From positions 1 through 20,048 of the IMG/VR virus record IMGVR_UViG_3300000362_000006: 20,048 nucleotides of DNA; one strand, given 5' to 3'. Of this stretch, positions 1-6,618 are shown in pieces. The stretch's first letter is position 1, and every line of letters starts with the position of its first letter. The position numbers and the translations under genes are program-made. This stretch comes from a virus. Under the pieces are notes generated by a model. The model made no database searches. It was not told the DNA's origin and saw only the letters and a program-made list of their open reading frames with translations.

Positions 1-108
1 GGCAGTTATGAAATGTCACCAAGAATTGGTAATTTGACTACAGCTGCAATAAAAGGGATCCATGATGGGGCAGGTAATAAAGGTTTACTTGTGACTGAAG
101 GTGAGTAG
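1..108 (+). CDS. 3' end of an unidentified phage head gene (partial)
   Basis: The first 35 codons of the window form an open frame ending in TAG at 106-108. It enters from the left edge, so only the C-terminus is visible. That tail is hydrophilic and glycine-rich and ends in TEGE, with no motif I recognise. In modules of this kind the gene before an XkdF-like prohead protease is usually the portal or a minor head (MuF-like) protein, so one of these is the likely identity. This is inferred from position only. The next gene's ribosome binding site begins about 18 bases after the stop. Confidence 0.6.
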   Translation, partial: GSYEMSPRIGNLTTAAIKGIHDGAGNKGLLVTEGE

Positions 109-140
109 TAGTAACTATGCATAATTAGGAGGTGTTGTTT

Positions 141-539
141 TTGGGCGATGATTTTGAAATTATAAAAATTGATACTACAAGAAACTTAGTTTTTGGCTGG
201 GCAAACGTATCTTTAAGAAAAGATGGCCAACAAATATTAGATACTCAAGATCATAGAGTTGATATTGAAGAGTTAGAAAATGCGGCCTATGTATTTAATA
301 TTGAATACCGGGCAAGTGGTGAAATGCACAAAGGTAATGCGGTGGGGCAGATGGTAGAATCATTTGTAGTTACTCCAGAAAAGCTTGAAAAGATGGGCTT
401 AGCTGAAGATGCTTTACCAAAAGCATGGTGGGTTGGATTTTATTTTGAAGATGATAATGTGGTTCAAAAAGTGAAAGACGGCACCTATAAAATGTTTTCT
501 ATTCAAGGAAGAGCAAAATTGGAAAGGGAGGATGCATAA
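141..539 (+). CDS. XkdF-like prohead maturation serine protease
   Basis: Predicted capsid maturation protease that cleaves scaffold and capsid proteins inside the prohead, matching the XkdF-like group (peptidase S78-like). From the TTG at 141 the protein has 132 residues. The pattern is right for the family: a His at residue 63 (EMHKGNAVG), a Ser at 74 in MVESFVV, then PKAWWVGFYFED and a FSIQGRA strand near the end. His63 and Ser74 are the likely catalytic pair. The start is set by AGGAGG at 127-132: it lies 8 bases before TTG 141, whereas an upstream GTG at 132 overlaps it and a TTG at 135 is too close. The protein stops right after the protease core, whereas relatives often continue into a GANPDA-type segment that here begins the gene at 1211. 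The next gene's ATG follows the stop directly. Confidence 0.82.
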   Translation: MGDDFEIIKIDTTRNLVFGWANVSLRKDGQQILDTQDHRVDIEELENAAYVFNIEYRASGEMHKGNAVGQMVESFVVTPEKLEKMGLAEDALPKAWWVGFYFEDDNVVQKVKDGTYKMFSIQGRAKLEREDA

Positions 540-1175
540 ATGAAATTATACGGTATTAGAAGTTCTGATGCATTAAATGTAAAAGATTTGAAAGCGTCTG
601 ATAACTTTCAAAAAACAGGTATACCATATACTTATATTGAAATGTTAAAAGTTGGAGCACCCGAAGTTAAAACAGATGATCATATTGTTGCCGAAGCTGA
701 TATGAAGGTTGGAGAATATACAATTGCTAATCAGCCAGATGTACCATGTAAATTAAATATTACACATGCAGTTCAAGTAAATGTTGATGATTTAGGTACT
801 ATTGAGATTACTGGAACTAATGTTTTAGATGAAGAAATAATGGAAGTAATTACCCCAGTAGAAGCAGATGAAGTAATTACCGAAAATATATTCAAAACAG
901 TTACTAAGGTTGAAGGCAAAGATTGGGTAGTAGATGATACTGCCGATAAAATTAAAGTAGGTGTAGATAATTTAATTGGATTAAATATTGATATTGATGA
1001 TTCTGTTCAAATAATTTATGCAGTGCTAGGAACAGAAATTATTGCTCCTGAAGATATTGATACTATTGTAGTAGGAAAAATGCCTACGGCAGCTATTGAT
1101 GTAAATACAGCCACATATGATAGTACTAAAGTATTATATGTATTTGCTACTTTTGATAATAAGCATGTATCATAA
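540..1175 (+). CDS. Beta-sandwich virion protein, probable capsid decoration or head fibre protein
   Basis: This 211-residue acidic protein begins at the base after the protease stop, with AAAGGGAGG (523-531) eight bases before its ATG. Residues about 70-150 follow a pattern I know from phage head decoration proteins: LNITHAVQV, then TIEITGTNVLDEEIMEVI, then NIFKTVTKVEGKDWV, then IKVGVDNLIGLNI. That is an Ig-like beta-sandwich with the GTN and IKVGV...GL signatures. There is no signal peptide or membrane segment. It sits between the protease and the scaffold-like gene, where a decoration gene is not usually found. The beta-sandwich reading rests on pattern recognition and the decoration role on family analogy. 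It could instead be another structural head protein. Confidence 0.55.
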   Translation: MKLYGIRSSDALNVKDLKASDNFQKTGIPYTYIEMLKVGAPEVKTDDHIVAEADMKVGEYTIANQPDVPCKLNITHAVQVNVDDLGTIEITGTNVLDEEIMEVITPVEADEVITENIFKTVTKVEGKDWVVDDTADKIKVGVDNLIGLNIDIDDSVQIIYAVLGTEIIAPEDIDTIVVGKMPTAAIDVNTATYDSTKVLYVFATFDNKHVS

Positions 1176-1210
1176 GTAAGCTTAATTACTTTTAAGGTGG
1201 TGAAAAAGTA

Positions 1211-2071
1211 GTGCCTTTTAAACTAAAAAATATGTTGATAGACAGGGTTGATTTAGTTGATAAAGGAGCAAATCCAGATGCACAGATAGTATTATTTAAA
1301 CGTGATGGAGGTGATGATGTATTAAAAATAGATGAAAGTATACTTAACAAATTTGAAAATAGGTTAAAAAATGCTATTGAAAGTTTATTAACTAAGAAAG
1401 GAGCGGATAAAATGCCGGAAGAATTTGATGTTAATAAGTTTTTAGAGTCTCTGCCAGAAGAGCAGCGTCCAGAAGTTAAGGCTCGGTTTGATAAAGCGGC
1501 TGCCTTAGAAGTTGATTTGGCTAAAAAAGATGAAGATATTGATAAATTGACAAAAGAAATTGAAGCCCTAGCCAAAAATACTCCTAATGATCCTGAAAGT
1601 ACTGATATTTGGAAAGGTGTTAATCCGGAAATTAAGAAAATGTTTGAACAGCAGCAACAAAAAGCAGACGAGGCTGAAAAATTAGCTAAAAAGCTTGAAG
1701 AAGATCAAAAAAATGCTTCTTTTATTCAAAAAGCTGCTGAGTTTAAAGCACTACCACTTAAGTCCGAGGAACTTGGCCCTATCTTTAAACGTATTAATGA
1801 TCAAAATCCAGACGATTATGCAAAAATTGAAGCCTTTTTGAAGTCTGTAAATAACCTTTTAGAAGAAAATAATGAAATAATGAAGACTGTAGGGTCCAGC
1901 CAAGGATCTGATGCAGGAAAAGGTGCTTGGGATGTTATTATAGGAAAAGCTAAGAATTTTATGGCTAATGATTCTTCACTAACTCAAGAAGCAGCTATTA
2001 ATAAAGTGCTTCAATTAGAACCCGGGTTGTATGAAGAATATGAAAAGCAGTTAGAAATGGAGGTGCAATAA
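1211..2071 (+). CDS. Scaffold-like head assembly protein with GANPDA N-terminal segment
   Basis: This 286-residue, highly charged protein should act in prohead assembly. Residues 8-31 carry IDRVDLVDKGANPDA followed by LFKRD, a segment usually seen at the C-terminal side of XkdF-type protease-scaffold proteins. Residues about 68-215 are rich in Glu, Lys and Ala (LAKKDEDIDKLTKEIEALAK, then QQQQKADEAEKLAKKLEED) and should form long helices or coiled coil, as in scaffolds. The start is a GTG, with AAGGTGG at 1194-1200 ten bases upstream. A second in-frame ATG at 1412 has a better ribosome binding site and is listed separately. The gene ends with GGAGGTG, serving the cement-like gene that follows directly. 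Position just before the cement and capsid genes supports the scaffold role. Confidence 0.72.
   Translation: MPFKLKNMLIDRVDLVDKGANPDAQIVLFKRDGGDDVLKIDESILNKFENRLKNAIESLLTKKGADKMPEEFDVNKFLESLPEEQRPEVKARFDKAAALEVDLAKKDEDIDKLTKEIEALAKNTPNDPESTDIWKGVNPEIKKMFEQQQQKADEAEKLAKKLEEDQKNASFIQKAAEFKALPLKSEELGPIFKRINDQNPDDYAKIEAFLKSVNNLLEENNEIMKTVGSSQGSDAGKGAWDVIIGKAKNFMANDSSLTQEAAINKVLQLEPGLYEEYEKQLEMEVQ
1412..2071 (+). CDS. Predicted internally initiated short form of the scaffold protein
   Basis: Inside the scaffold-like gene an in-frame ATG at 1412-1414 is preceded by AAAGGAG at 1397-1403 with an 8-base gap, an almost ideal ribosome binding site. It matches the consensus better than the site used by the outer GTG start. 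Initiation here would give a 219-residue protein starting MPEEFDVNKFLES. It would lack the first 67 residues with the GANPDA segment and be almost pure charged helix. The arrangement resembles nested scaffolds such as lambda Nu3 inside gene C. The site and frame are seen directly; production of two proteins is inferred. Confidence 0.5.
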   Translation: MPEEFDVNKFLESLPEEQRPEVKARFDKAAALEVDLAKKDEDIDKLTKEIEALAKNTPNDPESTDIWKGVNPEIKKMFEQQQQKADEAEKLAKKLEEDQKNASFIQKAAEFKALPLKSEELGPIFKRINDQNPDDYAKIEAFLKSVNNLLEENNEIMKTVGSSQGSDAGKGAWDVIIGKAKNFMANDSSLTQEAAINKVLQLEPGLYEEYEKQLEMEVQ

Positions 2072-2419
2072 ATGGGTTACGAAGTTCCCGGATTTGTTTA
2101 CAGTGAAACTGCTGCTGATGCTGAAATACCACGTTTTTATGCTGTTCAAGTATCTGCTAATGGTTTAATCATAGCACCTGCAGGTGAAAGAATTGATGGT
2201 ATTGCACAAATGGAGTCTGCTCTAAATGATAATGAAACTATACGGGTTATGAAAACTGGTATAAGTATTGCTATAGCTGGAGCAGGCGGAGTAACACGCG
2301 GTGAGTCGGTTGAAGTTGGAGCTGCTGACGGTGTTCTTCAAGATGGAGCAGGTACTACTGCAGGTATTGCTCTTGCTACAGCTGCTGCAGATGAGTGGTT
2401 TCCAGTATTATTAGTATAG
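2072..2419 (+). CDS. Capsid cement-like (DUF2190-like) head decoration protein
   Basis: This 115-residue, alanine- and glycine-rich protein resembles the small capsid cement family (DUF2190-like) that binds the capsid surface and stabilises the expanded head. The family pattern is visible: an early RFYAVQVSANGLIIAPAG strand, then ERIDGIAQMES (loss of the default state and return), then a VMKTGISIAIAGAGGVTRG turn, VEVGAADGVLQDGAG, and a closing GIALATAAADEWFPVLLV strand. The ATG directly follows the scaffold stop, and the GGAGGTG at the scaffold 3' end is its ribosome binding site. It lies just before the major capsid gene, its usual place. There is no signal peptide or membrane segment. Confidence 0.72.
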   Translation: MGYEVPGFVYSETAADAEIPRFYAVQVSANGLIIAPAGERIDGIAQMESALNDNETIRVMKTGISIAIAGAGGVTRGESVEVGAADGVLQDGAGTTAGIALATAAADEWFPVLLV

Positions 2420-2453
2420 TAAAATAAGTAATTAGAAAGGAGAGTGGAAATAA

Positions 2454-3431
2454 GTGCCTACGCGCCAAATGGTACACGTTGATCGTCCGTTAACTAATAT
2501 TAGTGTTGCATATGTACAAGATGCTTCTGCTTTTGTAGCTGGCAGAGTATTTCCGCCAGTCCCTGTTCAAAAACAATCTGACCGTTATTTTGTTTACTTG
2601 AAAGAAGACTGGTTCCGTGATGAAGCTGAAGAAAGAGCTCCAGCTACAGAATCTGCAGGGGGTAAATATGAAATTGATAATACTCCAACTTATTTCTGTA
2701 GAAAATATGCTTTTCATAAAGATGTAACTGAGGAAGATCGTGTAAATGCTGATTCTCCTCTTGCACCTAATAGGGATGCTGCAGAGTTTGTTACTCAAAA
2801 AATGCTTTTAAGGCGTGAGCTTGTATGGGCAAACAGTTATTTTACTAACGGTGTTTGGGCTACGGATCTTACAGGAGTTGCTGCAGCCCCCGGCGCTAAT
2901 GAATTTTTGCAGTGGGATGTCGCTAACTCAACGCCTGTTCAAGATGTATCTGAAGGTAAAATGCAAATTGCTTCTCAAACAGGTTTTAAGCCTAACACTT
3001 TAGTATTAGGTGCTAATGTTTATGAAGCATTGCGCAACCATGATGATATTCTTGGTCGTATTGTTTTTACTCAAAGAGGTTATGTAACAGCTGATATTCT
3101 TGCTCAATTATTTGATGTTGATAGATTAGTAGTAGGTTGGGCTGTTCAGAATAGTGCCCGTAAAGGCGCAGCTGAAGATACTGATTTTCTTATGGGTAAT
3201 CATGCGCTATTAGCATATTCCGCGCCTCGTCCGGGTATAAAGACACCGTCCGCTGGCTATATTTTCTCTTGGACTGGTTTACTTGGAGCAGGTGCATATG
3301 GTAATAGAATAGTAAGGATGCCTGTTCCTCTTCGCGGTATTGGTACAGAGCGTATTGAAGGTGAAATGGCTTTTGATTGTAGAGTAGTTGCTAACGATTT
3401 GGGAGTATTTTACCAAAACGCTGTATCTTAA
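2454..3431 (+). CDS. Major capsid protein
   Basis: This 325-residue protein is the main shell subunit, expected to have the HK97 fold. It matches a phage capsid family recognised by an N-terminal run of VAGRVFPPVPVQKQSDRYFV (residues 28-47), EDWFRDEAEERAPATESAGG (51-70), FHKDVTEEDRVNADSPL (87-103) and FVTQKMLLRRELVWA (112-126), all of which it has. The start is GTG at 2454, preceded by AAAGGAG at 2436-2442. The next Met is at residue 6 and has no suitable ribosome binding site, so GTG is preferred. A GTG start on what should be one of the most abundant products is unusual. The gene lies directly after scaffold and cement genes, as expected. There is no long N-terminal delta domain, in keeping with a separate scaffold. 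Confidence 0.9.
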   Translation: MPTRQMVHVDRPLTNISVAYVQDASAFVAGRVFPPVPVQKQSDRYFVYLKEDWFRDEAEERAPATESAGGKYEIDNTPTYFCRKYAFHKDVTEEDRVNADSPLAPNRDAAEFVTQKMLLRRELVWANSYFTNGVWATDLTGVAAAPGANEFLQWDVANSTPVQDVSEGKMQIASQTGFKPNTLVLGANVYEALRNHDDILGRIVFTQRGYVTADILAQLFDVDRLVVGWAVQNSARKGAAEDTDFLMGNHALLAYSAPRPGIKTPSAGYIFSWTGLLGAGAYGNRIVRMPVPLRGIGTERIEGEMAFDCRVVANDLGVFYQNAVS

Positions 3432-3448
3432 ACTAAGGGTGATATTTG

Positions 3449-3643
3449 ATGTTAGATAATCCGCGTTCATTCAAACAAATTAAAGAAGCCATGAACAAAG
3501 TTAATTCTCGTGGCGAATTATTAAGGCTTATTCAAGCCAGTTATAAGAATCGTTCGTTAGCAAATGAAATTATTGAGGATATTCAAGAAGTAGAGAACAG
3601 TATTGATGAGCCAGAAGATGAGGAGCAAGGAGGGGAATTTTAA
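3449..3643 (+). CDS. Small acidic protein of unknown function between capsid and neck genes
   Basis: This 64-residue protein starts at ATG 3449; a TTG codon lies directly before it, but AAGGGTGA (3435-3442) is spaced better for the ATG. The first half is basic and helical (NPRSFKQIKEAMNKVNSRGE). The last 20 residues are strongly acidic (VENSIDEPEDEEQGGEF). I recognise no family. Its position between the major capsid and the next head gene suggests a small head or head-completion protein, or an assembly factor. The last codons form one arm of a strong hairpin with sequence after the stop, and the stop overlaps a potential mini-ORF. Confidence 0.65.
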   Translation: MLDNPRSFKQIKEAMNKVNSRGELLRLIQASYKNRSLANEIIEDIQEVENSIDEPEDEEQGGEF

Positions 3644-3654
3644 TGTTCTCCTCC
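3629..3654 (+). other. Strong RNA hairpin across the stop codon of the small acidic gene
   Basis: GGAGGGGAA at 3629-3637 can pair with TTCTCCTCC at 3646-3654, giving nine consecutive pairs (one of them G-U) around an 8-base loop that holds the TAA stop and an ATG. No run of T follows, so it is not a typical intrinsic terminator. It could stabilise the mRNA 3' of the capsid genes, or hide the GGAGG and ATG of the mini-ORF at 3643. Confidence 0.5.
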
Positions 3655-3681
3655 AAGCTTCACTTTAAAAAGGAGGTATAA
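3643..3681 (+). CDS. Possible 12-codon leader-like mini-ORF (MFSSKLHFKKEV)
   Basis: An ATG overlaps the upstream stop (TAATG) and has AAGGAGG at 3627-3633, nine bases away. It opens a 12-codon frame that ends in TAA at 3679-3681, two bases before the next gene's ATG. The mini-ORF runs through that gene's ribosome binding site (AAAAGGAGGT, 3668-3677). It could couple translation of the flanking genes. The frame is short enough to occur by chance, so production of a peptide is uncertain. Confidence 0.25.
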   Translation: MFSSKLHFKKEV

Positions 3682-3683
3682 AG

Positions 3684-4031
3684 ATGGCACGAGTTGATAT
3701 AAGCACAGTATTAATTGTAACAACGGGTAAAGAATTTGAAGCTGAAAAAACTGCTATTGGTGCAGAGGGTTTAGCAGTGCCTAATGATGGTCGTGTTTAT
3801 TTACTTTTAAAAAATATCACTGCAGATATTATTGATGTAACTATCCCTACACCAGTTCTTTTTGATACTGATTTACCTTTAAACGATAGGGTGATTTCAG
3901 TTCCTGCTAATGATATGGTTCTTGCTGGTCCTTTTAACAGAAATTTATATAATCAAAATGACAATGTTATTCATTTAGATGTAGCGGGCACTGATGCTAA
4001 TGATATTGAGGTTGTAGCTTTTAAAATGTAG
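3684..4031 (+). CDS. Beta-rich virion protein, possible second head decoration protein
   Basis: This 115-residue protein is predicted to be nearly all beta strand. It resembles small virion proteins commonly encoded just after the major capsid gene, with the pattern: short N-terminal strand, GRVYLLLKNITADIIDVTI (a strand pair presenting the NIT turn), DLPLNDRVISVPANDMVLAGPF, then NLYNQNDNVIHLDVAGTD and a short hydrophobic end. I know the family only as uncharacterised head or neck proteins, and a decoration or fibre-anchoring role is inferred. The ribosome binding site AAAAGGAGGT at 3668-3677 is near perfect, which predicts high expression, as for a shell component. The next gene begins 11 bases after the stop. 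Confidence 0.6.
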   Translation: MARVDISTVLIVTTGKEFEAEKTAIGAEGLAVPNDGRVYLLLKNITADIIDVTIPTPVLFDTDLPLNDRVISVPANDMVLAGPFNRNLYNQNDNVIHLDVAGTDANDIEVVAFKM

Positions 4032-4042
4032 AGGTGAGTTAA

Positions 4043-4444
4043 ATGGCATGGAGCTACTCTGGTGATCCTTCAAGTTCTCCGCTAGATGCCGTAAGATTTG
4101 AAATAGGTGATACAGATGAAAGTGATGCACTACTACAAAATGAAGAAATTATGTATGTTTTAGATGAAGAAATGGATTCTGTATTAAGAGCTGCTTTAAG
4201 ATGTTGTGAAAATATTATAGCAAGATTTTCACGTGAAGTTAATAAGAAGATAGGACCAACTAGTATAAATGCCAGTGAAGCAGTTCAGCACTATCAGCAA
4301 TTAGCTGATAATATTCGGCGTAGACTTCAAATTAAAGCTATGATATATTGTGGTAGTTTGTCATTATCAGAAGAAGAAAAAGATACAAGAAATAAAGATT
4401 TGAAAAAGCCCATATTTAAGCGAAATATAATGTCGCATCAGTAG
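4043..4444 (+). CDS. Head-tail connector (adaptor) protein
   Basis: This 133-residue, mostly helical protein resembles the adaptor that docks beneath the portal ring (gp6/gp15-like). The N-terminal signature MAWSYSGDPSSSPLDAVRFEIGDTDESD (shown in part: SYSGDPSSSPLDAVRFEIGD), followed by LLQNEEIMYVLDEE, is typical of these proteins. A helix-rich region with RAALRCCENIIARFSRE (about 50-66) and a basic C-terminus follow. The start is ATG 4043 with GAGGTGA at 4031-4037. It is the first of four small genes in the standard neck order: connector, closure, gp10-like, terminator. That order is strong support for the call. Confidence 0.75.
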   Translation: MAWSYSGDPSSSPLDAVRFEIGDTDESDALLQNEEIMYVLDEEMDSVLRAALRCCENIIARFSREVNKKIGPTSINASEAVQHYQQLADNIRRRLQIKAMIYCGSLSLSEEEKDTRNKDLKKPIFKRNIMSHQ

Positions 4445-4452
4445 GAGTAATC

Positions 4453-4776
4453 ATGGACAAGCCGCTAAGAAATATGCTGCATAAAGAAGTTTTATATAAG
4501 GAAAGAATTGGTACAAATGATAGAAATGTGCCTACTTTTGCGTCATCACTTACTTTAATATGCTTTATTTATGGTAACAGAACTATTGCGCAGGATAGTG
4601 AAGGTGAAGAGATTGTCTCTAATATTACTTTAATTTTTGAGCCAAATGAAGTTACTAATAATATAAAAATTAATGATGTGTTTACTATAAGTGAGATTGA
4701 TTGGCCAGTAAGAGTATTACCAATACCTTATTATGATGATAAAGGACAAATTTATTGTGTTGAGGTGAGTTTATAA
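4453..4776 (+). CDS. Head closure (stopper) protein
   Basis: This 107-residue beta-rich protein is placed and patterned like the head closure protein that seals the DNA exit after packaging (SPP1 gp16-like). Visible elements are YKERIGTNDRNVPTF near the N-terminus, a central SLTLICFIYGNRTIAQDSEG strand pair, NDVFTISEIDWPVRVLPIPY, and a closing strand YCVEVSL. The family shares the design of a short beta-barrel with a plug loop. The TAG stop of the connector gene is part of its ribosome binding site (TAGGAG). Its own stop overlaps the next ATG by one base, which suggests translational coupling. The identification rests on size, beta pattern and position. Confidence 0.62.
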   Translation: MDKPLRNMLHKEVLYKERIGTNDRNVPTFASSLTLICFIYGNRTIAQDSEGEEIVSNITLIFEPNEVTNNIKINDVFTISEIDWPVRVLPIPYYDDKGQIYCVEVSL

Positions 4777-5219
4777 TGGCTAATGTTGTAAATATTAAAC
4801 TTAGAAAAAGTGATGAAAGACGCCTTAATGCAAGAATGGAAAAAGCTAATCATTATGTAGGTGTTGGAGCTAGAGAAGGTTTAAGAGAATTTGCAAGAAA
4901 AGTAATAAACCGCAGCCAACCGTTAGTTCCTGTATGGACAGGCGCTATGAAAAGTACCTATTATATTAGACCACCAAGAGTTTCTAAAAATAGAACTACA
5001 ATTGATTTTGGTTATGATGGTACTACACGAACTAATCCAAGAACAGGTATTCCGGTAAGTGAGTATCTTATGAAGCAGCATGAAGATTTGTCATTGAACC
5101 ATCCACGCGGCGGTCAAGCAAAGTTTTTTGAGCAACCTTTAGTAGAACTACAAACAGAGTTTTTAGCAAATATGGGAAATAATATATGGAAAGCACTAGG
5201 AACTTTAAGAAATAGGTAA
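4776..5219 (+). CDS. HK97 gp10-like neck / tail completion protein
   Basis: This 147-residue basic protein matches the HK97 gp10-like family, which acts at the head-tail joint or in tail completion. Family marks are an N-terminal helix with EGLREFARKVINRSQPLVPV (about 34-53), then WTGAMKSTYYI, the VPVWTGA substrate-like segment, and late in the protein HPRGGQAKFFEQPL, the usual Gly-Gly-x-x-Phe-Leu/Phe motif before a final helix. The ATG overlaps the upstream TAA (TAATG), so translation is probably coupled to the closure gene. No membrane segment is present. Confidence 0.78.
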   Translation: MANVVNIKLRKSDERRLNARMEKANHYVGVGAREGLREFARKVINRSQPLVPVWTGAMKSTYYIRPPRVSKNRTTIDFGYDGTTRTNPRTGIPVSEYLMKQHEDLSLNHPRGGQAKFFEQPLVELQTEFLANMGNNIWKALGTLRNR

Positions 5220-5239
5220 TTAAGAAAGGATTTGACTTA

Positions 5240-5620
5240 ATGCTTCTAGATGATTTTAAAACTTATATTATAAATAATAATCTACAGGGTAGTTTTGAGA
5301 CTTGGATTGATACAAGACCAGATCAACCAGACTCTGTTATATGTTTGTTTGAGTATTCGGGAGATTCAACGCAGACTGGTGTAGAAGCATTGAGTAGAAA
5401 TATACAGTTGTTAGTCAGGGCTTTTGATTATGATGAATGCAGAAACAAGATTAATCAGTTGTTTAATGAGTTTGACCAACCTGTTGACAGAGCAATTAGT
5501 TTAACTACTTCAAGATGGACATTAATTGCGGCAAAGCAGCCACCGTTTAAAATGGAAGTTGATGCTTTAAATAGGCAGGTTATGGTTTTTAATATGATTG
5601 TTGTTACACACCGAGACTAA
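5240..5620 (+). CDS. Tail terminator (minor capsid family) protein
   Basis: This 126-residue alpha/beta protein is the probable tail terminator, the ring that caps the finished tube and joins it to the head. The pattern fits the Firmicute phage minor-capsid/terminator family: an N-terminal helix (MLLDDFKTYIINNN), IDTRPDQPDSVICLFEYSGD, a core strand RNIQLLVRAFDYDEC with a following helix NKINQLFNEFD, and a final VMVFNMIVVTHRD strand. It lies between the gp10-like and major tail genes, the standard slot. The start is ATG 5240 with AAAGGA at 5225-5230. Confidence 0.72.
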   Translation: MLLDDFKTYIINNNLQGSFETWIDTRPDQPDSVICLFEYSGDSTQTGVEALSRNIQLLVRAFDYDECRNKINQLFNEFDQPVDRAISLTTSRWTLIAAKQPPFKMEVDALNRQVMVFNMIVVTHRD

Positions 5621-5638
5621 TTTTAAGGAGGTAATAAA

Positions 5639-6217
5639 ATGCCAGGCGTACCCATTGGTTTAAGAGACTTGCATTATGCGTTACTAACTAATGATGAGGT
5701 AGATCCAACTCCTGCAATTAATTATGAGGTACCGGAAAGAATTATTGGGGCTGTTCAAGCTAATATTAACCCCAACCCATCTTCAGAAAGTTTGTTTGCT
5801 GATGATGGTCCTATGGAAACGGCTACTACTTTAGGACAAATAACATTAGAACTAATAACAGCAGACTTACCTTTGGATGTTCAAGCTACTTTGTTAGGTC
5901 ATGATTATGATGCTGCAAATGGTATTCTTATTAGAAAGGCAGAAGATATTGCTCCATGGGTAGCGGTAGGTTTTAGATCATTAAAGTCTAATGGTAACTA
6001 TCGTTATACATGGCTAACTAAAGGTAGATTTAGTGTTCCTGAGCTTAATCATGAAACTAAGACTGATTCAATTAACTTTCAAACACCCACTATAAATGGT
6101 AGTTTTGTTAAAAGAGAAGCTGACGATGTTTATATTTTCCAAGGTGATGAAAATGATACAAACTTTGCACCCGGTACATGGTTTACTGCCGGTGTATTAG
6201 AAACAATCAGATCTTAA
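5639..6217 (+). CDS. Major tail (tube) protein
   Basis: This 192-residue protein is the tube subunit, resembling the phi13-type major tail protein of Gram-positive siphophages. Visible marks are VPIGLRDLHYALLTNDE near the start, AVQANINPNPSSESLFADDG (about 38-57), an ETATTLGQITLELITADLP strand, the LGHDYDAANGILI loop, and the VAVGFRSLKSNGNYRYTWL strand followed by KGRFSVPE. The ribosome binding site AAGGAGGTAA at 5625-5634 is nearly a full match to the anti-Shine-Dalgarno sequence, suiting a very abundant protein. The next genes, chaperone and tape measure, follow in the classic order. No C-terminal Ig-like domain is present, so this is the short form. Confidence 0.85.
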   Translation: MPGVPIGLRDLHYALLTNDEVDPTPAINYEVPERIIGAVQANINPNPSSESLFADDGPMETATTLGQITLELITADLPLDVQATLLGHDYDAANGILIRKAEDIAPWVAVGFRSLKSNGNYRYTWLTKGRFSVPELNHETKTDSINFQTPTINGSFVKREADDVYIFQGDENDTNFAPGTWFTAGVLETIRS

Positions 6218-6240
6218 AATAAAATTAAAGGGTGGGAATA

Positions 6241-6618
6241 ATGAGCGGCATTAAAGATGTAAAAGCGACTGCTGTTAAAATTACATTGGATAAAGAACGT
6301 TCTTTATTGTATGATTTAAATGCTTGGGGCGAGCTTGAAGAACAATTTGGTTCTATTGAAGAGGTTCTAAAAATACATGAAACTAAGAGTGTAAAAAGCT
6401 TTACTACATTATTGTGGGCTGGGTTAATTCATGAAGATGATACTCTTACTCAAAAAGATGTAGGTAAGATGTTAACTTTTAGAACCTTAACAGAAAATAT
6501 GCCACTAATAACTGAAGCAATTGAAAATAGTATGCCCGAACTTACAGAAGAACAAAAGAAAGAGGCAGATAAATTTTTAGAGCAGCAGGAGCAGCAACAA
6601 ACTGAGGGAAACATTTAG
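6241..6618 (+). CDS. Tail assembly chaperone, short product (gpG-like)
   Basis: This 125-residue acidic protein is the unshifted product of the tail assembly chaperone gene. It contains VKITLDKERSLLYDLNAWGE, then EEQFGSIEEVLKI, SFTTLLWAGLIHED and a Gln/Glu-rich C-terminus, the pattern of gpG-type chaperones that bind the tape measure. Translation starts at ATG 6241, with AAGGGTGG just upstream; a GTG nine bases earlier is inside that binding site. Two codons before the TAG stop (6616-6618) is the slippery heptamer GGGAAAC, where some ribosomes shift to the -1 frame to make the long product. It is flanked by the major tail and tape measure genes. Confidence 0.8.
   Translation: MSGIKDVKATAVKITLDKERSLLYDLNAWGELEEQFGSIEEVLKIHETKSVKSFTTLLWAGLIHEDDTLTQKDVGKMLTFRTLTENMPLITEAIENSMPELTEEQKKEADKFLEQQEQQQTEGNI

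Noticed and set aside
132-140. GTG at 132 as the protease start
   Set aside because: It overlaps the AGGAGG binding site at 127-132. TTG 141 has the correct 8-base spacing.
1174-1191. Possible terminator: AAGTAA and TTACTT flanking a 6-base loop
   Set aside because: The stem is only six pairs, mostly A-T, with no T run after it, and the next gene continues the operon.
1192-1575. Reverse-strand frame opposite the scaffold-like gene
   Set aside because: It is low-complexity, serine- and leucine-rich, has no recognisable domain, and lies opposite a well-supported + strand gene. All supported genes are on the + strand.
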